The translations under genes were made by a program, and so were the position numbers. A DNA stretch of 5,535 bases. Source: an uncultured Eubacteriales bacterium (lineage in GTDB: Bacteria; Bacillota; Clostridia; Oscillospirales; Acutalibacteraceae). Position 1 is the first letter of the stretch. The number at the start of each line of letters is the position of its first letter. Below the pieces are notes generated by a model, which had not been told where the DNA came from, did not search any database, and saw only the letters and a list, made by a program, of their open reading frames with translations. The stretch covers positions 1 through 5,535 of the forward strand of contig ONPE01000169.1 of the NCBI GenBank assembly GCA_900319615.1. Reading direction: 5' to 3'. Positions 1 to 4,605 of this stretch are shown one piece after another.

Positions 1-12
1 GTTACATAACAT

Positions 13-41
13 AAGATAATACAAAGACGGGACAAAGTCAA
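13..41 (-). promoter_or_regulatory. Candidate sigma-A promoter reading off the left edge
   Basis: On the minus strand a TTGACT box (36-41) is followed after 17 bp by TATCTT (13-18), a reasonable match to the sigma-A consensus with ideal spacing. It lies downstream of the DUF3795-type gene and points out of the window, so it would serve a leftward gene that is not visible. The flanking DNA is AT-rich, which raises the chance of a fortuitous match. No gene is seen in 1-136, and I found no convincing intrinsic terminator there for the leftward operon. Confidence 0.4.
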
Positions 42-136
42 CCGTTATACCTTTTTGTAATCTTTTTTAGTGAAATTGTATGTATTTAAAAGTAGGTGCT
101 GTGCGGTTTTTCTATATTTATAATTCTAATATGTAA

Positions 137-523
137 TTATTTTGTAATAATACGTCGTCCGGTGCGTATGAATCCAATCAGCTCCTCAACATCGTCGAAC
201 GCGTCATAATCGCCGACGATGCCCTCACGGTGATAGACTATGCCGTTTTTCTCGTTGCGATCAAGGCAAGCCAATAATTCCTCTTCGCCGTATCTCTTTG
301 CAAATAAAGTAAAGCCATACGGTTTTATTTTTGCCAACAGACCCATGCGGCAATCCTCCCGACACTCGTAGCAATGAGCTATCCCCTTTTGCACGGAGCA
401 TCTGCGATTCTCGCACCAAGCCTTATCGGGACAATCCCCCGAGTTGCATCCGCTGCAATGATCGTTTTCACTGCACAGACAGCAGGCGAGCCCGCAGCGG
501 GCGATACCCAATTCTCTTTTCAT
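137..523 (-). CDS. Cysteine-rich DUF3795-type protein
   Basis: A small soluble protein of 128 residues (129 if the first of two adjacent ATGs is used), of unknown biochemical role. The N-terminal half holds twelve cysteines (numbering from the upstream Met: 11, 15, 16, 18, 24, 27, 32, 38, 43, 52, 55, 59), beginning with the pattern RCGLACCLC and ending with CYEC. This matches the architecture of DUF3795 proteins, which are thought to bind zinc or another metal through the cysteines. The C-terminal half is cysteine-poor and contains a GDYDAF stretch and a short acidic helix. No signal peptide or membrane segment is seen. The second ATG (521-523) is preferred because the GGAGG site at 531-535 sits 7 nt from it but only 4 nt from the first. 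It follows the methyltransferase gene by 11 bp and is probably co-transcribed with it. The family assignment is by motif recognition; the function is unknown. Confidence 0.8.
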   Translation of the reverse strand: MKRELGIARCGLACCLCSENDHCSGCNSGDCPDKAWCENRRCSVQKGIAHCYECREDCRMGLLAKIKPYGFTLFAKRYGEEELLACLDRNEKNGIVYHREGIVGDYDAFDDVEELIGFIRTGRRIITK

Positions 524-530
524 CATACGT

Positions 531-535
531 CCTCC
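531..535 (-). promoter_or_regulatory. Ribosome binding site choosing between two ATGs
   Basis: On the minus strand GGAGG is followed by ACGT and then two consecutive ATG codons. Spacing is 4 nt to the first (526) and 7 nt to the second (523), which favours the second as the start of the DUF3795-type gene. The site sits just after the TGA of the upstream methyltransferase gene, consistent with translation of both from one mRNA. Confidence 0.7.
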
Positions 536-537
536 GT

Positions 538-1278
538 TCAGCAGACTTTGGTCGCCCTGACGAGCAGAAAATCAGGCTTGTGCAGCAGATCATCATACTC
601 GGGATGCTCCCTGAGCAGCTCCGGAGTCGGCACAGGCTCGATGATCTTATCTATCCGAAATCCCGATCCGATCAGGGTATTGATCACGGTAGATAAAGTC
701 CTGTGGTATTTCTTAACGCCGTCAACGAACCATGTGGATTCCCGCACTCCGTCGACGCTGTAATATTCAAGGTTGGCATATAGCTTTTTGCCGTTTTCAT
801 CCTTAGTCCATCTGCTCCCCGACGAAAAGCACGTGTTGATAGGATGCTCCTGAGAGAACACCAGAACGCCGCCGTCATTCAGCAGATTGTATATGTTATT
901 TACCAAGCCTTGATAATCCTCTACATATTGGATGGCAAGCGAGCTGACGACCACATCAAAACGCTCCCGCAATTCTCCGATATCCTCCATCGGCATTTTG
1001 AGATATGTGATGCTTATATTAGAGTTCTCGGCTTCGGCGACCGCGAGCATTTTTTCGGAAATGTCGACGCCCACGACTCTTTTCGCGCCTTTGTCGACAT
1101 ATCGGATACAGTTCTCACCGAACCCGCAGCCGAGATCCAGAACCGCCTTGCCCGTAAGGTCGGGCAGGAGCGAATACAGCGCCGGCTTTTCAAACAGATT
1201 GTTAGCGTTGTATTCGTTCTCTCTTATCTTGGAATAGCCGTTGAAAAAGGCTTCATTATCATAGATGTTTTGCTTCAC
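538..1278 (-). CDS. Class I SAM-dependent methyltransferase
   Basis: A 246-residue cytoplasmic methyltransferase of the Methyltransf_11/25 type that would transfer a methyl group from S-adenosylmethionine; the acceptor cannot be told from the sequence. Motif I is clear as VLDLGCGFGEN (residues 46-56), the acidic residue ending strand 2 is Asp72 in VVGVDIS, and a motif FDVVVSSLAIQYV (about 107-119) is followed by the strand GGVLVFSQEHP. The C-terminal third contains Trp- and Tyr-rich segments and a PTPELLREHPEYDD stretch that is common in small-molecule methyltransferases of this type. The start is GTG at 1276-1278, supported by a GGAG site at 1286-1289 on the minus strand, 7 nt away. It begins 28 bp after the ATPase gene and ends 11 bp before the DUF3795-type gene, so it is the middle member of a probable operon. 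The methyltransferase class is secure and the substrate is unknown. Confidence 0.9.
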   Translation of the reverse strand: MKQNIYDNEAFFNGYSKIRENEYNANNLFEKPALYSLLPDLTGKAVLDLGCGFGENCIRYVDKGAKRVVGVDISEKMLAVAEAENSNISITYLKMPMEDIGELRERFDVVVSSLAIQYVEDYQGLVNNIYNLLNDGGVLVFSQEHPINTCFSSGSRWTKDENGKKLYANLEYYSVDGVRESTWFVDGVKKYHRTLSTVINTLIGSGFRIDKIIEPVPTPELLREHPEYDDLLHKPDFLLVRATKVC

Positions 1279-1306
1279 GATATTTCTCCGTTCAGGTTGT
1301 GCAGGC

Positions 1307-2805
1307 TCAGTCGTGCCAGTATTTGCGGTCGAGGGTGCGGTACTGGATCGCCTCGCTGATATGCGACGCCTTGATGACCTCGCTTTGGTCGAGGTCGGCG
1401 ATGGTGCGCGCGACCTTCATGATGCGGTCGTAGGCGCGGGCGGTCAGGTTCAGCTTATCGAACGCAGCCTTGAGCATACGTCCGGCGCGGTCGTCCATCA
1501 TGCATACCTGCTCGAACATCGCGGGCTCGATGTGGGCGTTGCAGGTGGTGCGGCTGTCTCTGAAGCGCTCGGTCTGGATCGCGCGTGCGGCGTCGACTCG
1601 GCGGCGGATGCTCTCGGATCTCTCCTCACCGCTCCTTGACGTAAGGTCGTCATATTCTACCGGCGGAACCTCGATATGGATGTCGATGCGGTCGAGCAGC
1701 GGGCCGGACACACGGTTGAGATATTTATGCACAGCGTTGTCGGAGCAGGAGCACTGCTTCTTCGGATGATTATAGTATCCGCAGGGGCAGGGATTCATCG
1801 CGGCGATCAGCATGAAGGTCGACGGATACGTATAGGTGCCGTGGGCTCTCGCTATGGAAACCACGCCGTCCTCGAGCACCTCGGGAACTCGGGAAGCTCA
1901 TCCAGAAACAACACGCCGTTGTGGGCGAGAGATATCTCCCCGGGCTTAGGCGAAGTGCCGCCGCCGGACATACCAACCCGGGTGATTGTGTGGTGAGGCG
2001 AGCGGAACGGCCGCTCGGTGACGAGCCCGGTGCCCTTGCGCAGGGTACCGGCGATCGAATGTATCTTGGTGGTCTCGATGGTCTCGTCAAAGGTCATCTT
2101 GGGCAGGATGGTGACGACGCGCTTGGCGAGCATACTCTTGCCGGCTCCGGGCGAGCCGATCAGCAGGACGTTGTGACCTCCCGCGGCGGCGATCTCCAGC
2201 GCCCTCTTAGCCTGTGCCTGACCCTTGACCTGGCAGAAGTCGAGCGTATCGTCGCGCACCGCCTGCTCGCCGGAAAAGATCGCCGGGGCGATCTCGCTGC
2301 GGCCTTCAAGGTGGTCGAGCAGCTCGAAAACGCTGTGCACCGGATAGACCGATATGCCGCTTACCACTGCGCCCTCGTTGGCGTTGGCGGCAGGGACGAA
2401 CAGCTTTTTCAAGCCGAGCTCACGCGCGGCTATAGCCATAGGCAGCACGCCGTTGATCCCCCTGAGCTCGCCCGACAGCGAGAGCTCGCCGATGAAGGCT
2501 GAGTCGTCGGTGTTCGCGGTGATTCGCCTTGTGGCTTTCAGCACGGCGACAAGGATGGGCAGATCGTAAAGCGGCCCCTCCTTCTTGATATCGGCAGGCG
2601 CGAGGTTGAGTATCAGGCGCGAGTTAGGGAACTCGAAGCCGCAGTTCTTCATCGCGGAACGCACGCGGTCGCGGCTCTCCTTTACCGCCGCGTCGGGCAG
2701 ACCGACTATATCGAACGCCGCTATACCTCTCGAGAGGTCGGCTTCTATCTCTATCGCGTAGGTGCTCAGTCCGAACAGACCGAGGCTCTTGCATTTTACT
2801 ACCAT
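1307..2805 (-). pseudogene. comM: ComM/YifB Mg-chelatase-like AAA+ ATPase, frameshifted
   Basis: YifB/ComM proteins are hexameric AAA+ ATPases. In naturally transformable bacteria ComM acts as a helicase that helps integrate incoming DNA. The N-terminal frame (1852-2805, 317 codons) holds the Lon-like/ChlI domain (about 1-165), Walker A GSPGAGKS (217-224), the family motif RSPHHTITR (268-276), a GGG loop (281-283) and Walker B VLFLDELPEF (298-307). The C-terminal frame (1307-1879) resumes at LEDGVVSIARAHG and holds the NPCPCGYYNHP...CSC cysteine cluster, the SGPLLDRIDIHIEV segment and the C-terminal Mg-chelatase helices with LNLTARAYDRIMKVARTIADLD. Together they cover the usual length of about 505 residues. 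The frames do not join: about 25 nt are missing after Walker B, which truncates the protein there. The ATG at 2803-2805 is preceded by AAAGGA (2816-2821). Sequencing or assembly error is the main alternative to a true pseudogene. Family assignment is very secure. Confidence 0.9.
1873..1900 (-). other. Frameshift/deletion junction in the ComM-like gene
   Basis: On the minus strand the codons for LDELPEF are followed by only 8 nt (CCGAGGTG) before CTC GAG GAC, which encodes LED. In ComM/YifB proteins 11 residues (33 nt), of the form xxxVLExLRQP, separate these points, so 25 nt are absent. The pattern fits a 21-nt loss between two CTCGAG copies (VLE and PLE) plus a 4-nt loss, though that ancestral sequence is inferred. 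A tandem TTCCCGAG repeat sits at the same place and could promote slippage. Confidence 0.75.
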
Positions 2806-2866
2806 AGCGCTGACGTCCTTTCCTCATAAACAATCATTTAGCTTTTATGTTCGAAAATCCAGCTTT

Positions 2867-2872
2867 ATTATA
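2867..2872 (-). promoter_or_regulatory. Extended -10 promoter for the leftward operon
   Basis: On the minus strand the sequence TGCTATAAT gives a perfect -10 hexamer with an upstream TG extension. No good -35 box is found at 16-18 bp, which is acceptable for an extended -10 promoter. Predicted transcription would start near 2860, giving a leader of about 55 nt before the ATG of the ComM-like gene, and could continue through the methyltransferase and DUF3795-type genes. Confidence 0.65.
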
Positions 2873-2991
2873 GCACAACACACGGCTGTTTGTATACCAA
2901 AAATTCACCCAAAATACTGTTTATTATGCACAAAAGTAGTATTTTACCATATATTTTTTATCGTAACTGATTGGGATTTCGAAAAAATCTG

Positions 2992-3020
2992 TTGACTTTT
3001 GACCGCATATTTATTATGAT
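2992..3020 (+). promoter_or_regulatory. Sigma-A promoter for the sigma factor gene
   Basis: TTGACT (2992-2997) and TATGAT (3015-3020) are separated by exactly 17 bp and lie in AT-rich DNA. Transcription would begin around 3027, leaving a leader of roughly 20-40 nt depending on which start codon is used. This is the best promoter match in the window. It faces away from the leftward promoter at 2867-2872, so the two transcription units are divergent. Confidence 0.75.
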
Positions 3021-3048
3021 ATGTCTTATAAATTTATAGATAACTGTT

Positions 3049-3651
3049 GTGAGGTGTTGTATTCTGTTTGACGGTACCGCCGGCGCAGAGCGAAAAACGA
3101 CAGACGAGGAGCTGCTGCGCGACTTCCTTAAGGGCAGCGACGAAGCGTTTGAGATCATCGTGTCGCGCTATATGGGGCTGATATCCACAGCCGCCAAAAA
3201 ATACCGGGGTATGTCTGCGGATACAGATGACAGCGATATGCTGCAGGAGGGCATGGTAGCCCTGCTCGCCGCCTGCCGGTCGTATGACGCGGATAAGGGG
3301 ATGAGCTTCAAGAACTATCTCATGCTCTGTGTAGAGAACCGCTACCGCTCGATGCTCAGGGCGGCAACGCGCAAGGGCAGCGTACCCGCACGCAACATCA
3401 TATCTATAGAGGACGAGCAGGAAGCCGCCTTTGACCCTACCGCAACTTCGTTACCTGAGTTGGTAGAGACGAAGGAGTATATCGGCTCGCTGCACCGAGT
3501 CCTTAGGGACAGTCTATCCGACCTGGAGTACAAAGTAGCGATTTTGCACCTTTCCGGCTATACGTACAGGGAGATCTCGGAGAAGCTGAACGTTTCTCAA
3601 AAAACTGTTGACAATGCACATACCCGTATACGTCAAAAGCTTTATAGGTAA
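3049..3651 (+). CDS. SigH-like sigma-70 family RNA polymerase sigma factor
   Basis: An alternative sigma factor that would direct core RNA polymerase to a specific promoter set. Residue numbers count from GTG at 3049. Region 2 begins with DEELLRDFLKGSDEAFEIIV (about 19-38), followed by DMLQEGMVALLAACRSYDADKG (region 2.2, core binding) and FKNYLMLCVENRYRSMLRAA (regions 2.3-2.4, DNA melting and -10 recognition). Region 4 is a C-terminal helix-turn-helix, LSDLEYKVAILHLSGYTYREISEKLNVS, followed by KTVDNAHTRIRQKL. The layout, QEGM motif and 200-residue length resemble Bacillus SigH, the early stationary-phase/sporulation sigma factor, but orthology is not proven. The start is uncertain. GTG at 3049 has no ribosome binding site, while GAGGTG at 3051-3056 points to CTG at 3064 (7 nt) or ATT at 3061 (4 nt). 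The first in-frame ATG falls inside region 2 and is too late. No terminator separates it from the zinc-ribbon gene downstream. Confidence 0.88.
   Translation: MRCCILFDGTAGAERKTTDEELLRDFLKGSDEAFEIIVSRYMGLISTAAKKYRGMSADTDDSDMLQEGMVALLAACRSYDADKGMSFKNYLMLCVENRYRSMLRAATRKGSVPARNIISIEDEQEAAFDPTATSLPELVETKEYIGSLHRVLRDSLSDLEYKVAILHLSGYTYREISEKLNVSQKTVDNAHTRIRQKLYR
3051..3056 (+). promoter_or_regulatory. Putative ribosome binding site inside the annotated sigma ORF
   Basis: GAGGTG is the only Shine-Dalgarno-like sequence near the beginning of the sigma factor frame. It lies downstream of the GTG candidate and 7 nt before an in-frame CTG at 3064. If used, translation starts at a rare codon, giving a protein five residues shorter that begins near FDGTAGAERK. 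Confidence 0.4.
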
Positions 3652-3726
3652 TACGCCCCGAATAGAATTCAGACGGTGCAACTCCGCCGCGGGGCAAAAT
3701 ATATACCAAAAAGTGAGGTACACGCT

Positions 3727-4023
3727 ATGTACGAAGACAAGATTCTCGTTTGCAAGGACTGTGGGAACGAATTCGTATTCACAGCCGGCGAGCAGGAATT
3801 CTACGCAGAGAAAGGTTTTGTTAACGAACCCCAGCGCTGCAAGGAATGCCGTATTGCCCGCAAGAATGCAATCAAGGCAAACAGAGAGATGCACACTACC
3901 GTGTGTGCAGACTGTGGCGGCGAGGCACATATCCCATTTAAGCCGATGGAAGGCAAGGATTACTATTGCAGCGAATGCTTTGCAAAAAGAAAAGAAGCTG
4001 AAGAAGCGGCACAAGCTGAGTAA
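3727..4023 (+). CDS. Small double zinc-ribbon protein (zf-trcl-like)
   Basis: A 98-residue protein with two zinc-ribbon-like modules. The first has CKDC (residues 9-12), a conserved-looking middle EFVFTAGEQEFYAEKG, and CKEC (near 39-42). The second has CADC (near 60-63), an aromatic/proline stretch HIPFKPMEGKDYYC, and CSEC. The first module matches the probable zinc-binding family often called zf-trcl in Firmicutes. The second resembles a short CxxC/CxxC ribbon often found fused to it. Eight cysteines could bind two zinc ions; the partner or substrate is unknown. The tail is charged and Glu/Ala-rich (KRKEAEEAAQAE). The ATG at 3727 is chosen over an in-frame GTG at 3676 because GTGAGGT (3713-3719) sits about 8 nt upstream of it and the extra N-terminal residues look like leader. 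It lies 75 bp after the sigma gene, with no convincing promoter of its own, and ends 13 bp before a strong terminator. Confidence 0.88.
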   Translation: MYEDKILVCKDCGNEFVFTAGEQEFYAEKGFVNEPQRCKECRIARKNAIKANREMHTTVCADCGGEAHIPFKPMEGKDYYCSECFAKRKEAEEAAQAE

Positions 4024-4036
4024 TAGAGTTTTGCTT

Positions 4037-4065
4037 ACAGCGTCCTTTACGGGCGCTGTTTTTCT
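4037..4065 (+). terminator. Rho-independent terminator after the zinc-ribbon gene
   Basis: A 9-bp stem, ACAGCGTCC (4037-4045) with GGGCGCTGT (4051-4059), contains one G-T wobble and a five-base loop TTTAC. It is followed directly by TTTTTCT. This is a classical intrinsic terminator that closes the rightward sigma factor/zinc-ribbon unit. Read on the minus strand it lacks a T tract, so it should act in one direction only. Confidence 0.88.
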
Positions 4066-4070
4066 ATGCA

Positions 4071-4096
4071 AGAAAATAAAGGCTCCCAAAGGAGCC
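4071..4096 (-). terminator. Possible leftward intrinsic terminator
   Basis: GGCTCC (4081-4086), CAAA, GGAGCC (4091-4096) forms a perfect 6-bp stem with a four-base loop. On the minus strand the stem is followed by TTTATTTTCTT, so it could stop transcription coming from the dockerin gene on the right. That gene ends more than 500 bp away, so the hairpin may instead be part of the adjacent repeat element. Confidence 0.5.
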
Positions 4097-4106
4097 GAGG
4101 ATTCGC

Positions 4107-4215
4107 AGTCATTGCGAGGCTCGCAAGAGCCGTGGCAATCCCACAAAGCGGCGCACCGCTTTTCTGTCACATCAAACGAAATTAACGACATGGGGATTCC
4201 CACGTCGGGCAATAA
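4107..4215. repeat. Palindromic intergenic repeat element with inverted ends
   Basis: The element of about 105 bp has imperfect terminal inverted repeats. ATTGC (4111-4115) pairs with GCAAT (4209-4213), and CGTGGCAATCCC (4131-4142) pairs with GGGATTCCCACG (4193-4204) with one mismatch. Inside are two smaller hairpins, GGCTC-GCAA-GAGCC (4118-4131) and AAAGCGG-CGCA-CCGCTTT (4145-4162). The CATTGCGAG...CGTGGCAATCCC wording resembles dispersed small palindromic repeats known from clostridial and other genomes. No coding potential for a transposase is present, so it would be a non-autonomous or REP/MITE-like element. Multiplicity in the genome is inferred, not seen. Confidence 0.65.
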
Positions 4216-4293
4216 TAAGGGACGCGTGCGTCTTTGTACACCATACTGATTTGTGGGTTTTTGTCATAAGTTAAACAGATCACCGCGTTGGGA

Positions 4294-4299
4294 TATAAT
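4294..4299 (+). promoter_or_regulatory. Possible -10 box inside the repeat island
   Basis: A perfect TATAAT stands in otherwise non-coding DNA. The hexamer 17 bp upstream (TTAAAC, 4271-4276) is a weak -35 match and no TG extension is present. If active, it would transcribe the hairpin-rich stretch 4306-4500 as a non-coding RNA. Confidence 0.25.
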
Positions 4300-4335
4300 T
4301 CTGACCGTTTACTCGGAAACATCAGATAGAGTGTT

Positions 4336-4365
4336 GTAGGGTACGGCGGTTTCCGACGTACCGCC
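4336..4365. repeat. Short inverted repeat (GGCGGT/ACCGCC)
   Basis: GGCGGT (4345-4350) and ACCGCC (4360-4365) form a 6-bp stem around a nine-base loop. An alternative pairing, GGTAC (4340-4344) with GTACC (4358-4362), overlaps it. The leading GTAGGGTACGGCGG wording is reminiscent of dispersed GTAGGG-type palindromes seen between genes in Ruminococcus-like genomes, which is an impression rather than a search result. Confidence 0.5.
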
Positions 4366-4369
4366 TTAT

Positions 4370-4391
4370 GCCTCCCTCAGCAAAGGGAGGC
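4370..4391. repeat. Short inverted repeat (GCCTCCCT/AGGGAGGC)
   Basis: A perfect 8-bp stem, GCCTCCCT (4370-4377) and AGGGAGGC (4384-4391), encloses the loop CAGCAA. There is no T tract on either side, so it is not a terminator. The CCTCCCTCAG wording resembles a palindromic repeat family common in intergenic regions of Ruminococcus and relatives. It abuts the previous inverted repeat by 4 bp, suggesting clustered repeat units. Confidence 0.55.
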
Positions 4392-4452
4392 TGATAAACG
4401 TGTACGTAAAGTCCAAGGGCTCGATGTCGGATCGGGTTTTTCGGGCAGCACA

Positions 4453-4486
4453 ACACAACCCCCGGTGGGGAGGCCGGGGGCTGTGT
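4453..4486. repeat. Strong GC-rich hairpin downstream of the dockerin gene
   Basis: ACACAACCCCCGG (4453-4465) pairs with CCGGGGGCTGTGT (4474-4486) over 13 bp with one mismatch, around the loop TGGGGAGG. It is the longest and most GC-rich stem in the island. A clean T tract is missing on both strands, although the minus strand continues TG-rich. It might act as a weak terminator or mRNA-stabilising 3' structure for the leftward dockerin gene, or be another dispersed repeat. Confidence 0.55.
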
Positions 4487-4605
4487 CGATCATTGCAGAA
4501 AGGACCATATATAAAGGTATATATTATCTAATCTGTTATGTTGTGTTTGTTTATGCTCGATTTGCTTAGAATCGGTTGTAAAACTATATACTTCAGATCG
4601 TTTTT

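Noticed and set aside
844..1359. Plus-strand open frame of 171 codons
   Set aside because: It lies opposite the methyltransferase gene, runs past its start, has no ribosome binding site or recognisable domain, and the minus-strand protein has clear motifs.
1921..2502. Plus-strand open frame of 193 codons
   Set aside because: It is antisense to the GC-rich ATPase gene, where long shadow frames are expected; its composition is Gly/Arg/Asp-rich with no domain.
3608..3613. TTGACA as a promoter for the zinc-ribbon gene
   Set aside because: The hexamer is perfect but lies in the sigma factor coding region and has no -10 box at 16-18 bp.
3655..3695. GCCCCG/CGGGGC inverted repeat as a terminator between sigma and zinc-ribbon genes
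   Set aside because: The 6-bp stem has a 29-nt loop and no T tract.
3514..4212. Minus-strand open frame of 232 codons
   Set aside because: It runs antisense across the sigma factor gene, the zinc-ribbon gene, the terminator and the repeat, which a real gene would not do here; no ribosome binding site or domain.
3608..4249. Plus-strand open frame of 213 codons overlapping the zinc-ribbon gene
   Set aside because: It starts inside the sigma gene and crosses the intrinsic terminator and repeat element; the overlapping 98-residue protein has clear zinc-ribbon cysteines.
4507..4524. ATATATA-AAGG-TATATAT inverted repeat as an operator
   Set aside because: It is purely AT base pairs in AT-rich DNA and could occur by chance; nothing nearby supports a regulatory role.
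4066..4600. CRISPR array or tRNA/rRNA in the non-coding stretch
   Set aside because: The hairpins differ from one another, there is no regular repeat-spacer spacing, and no cloverleaf or rRNA-like segment was recognised.
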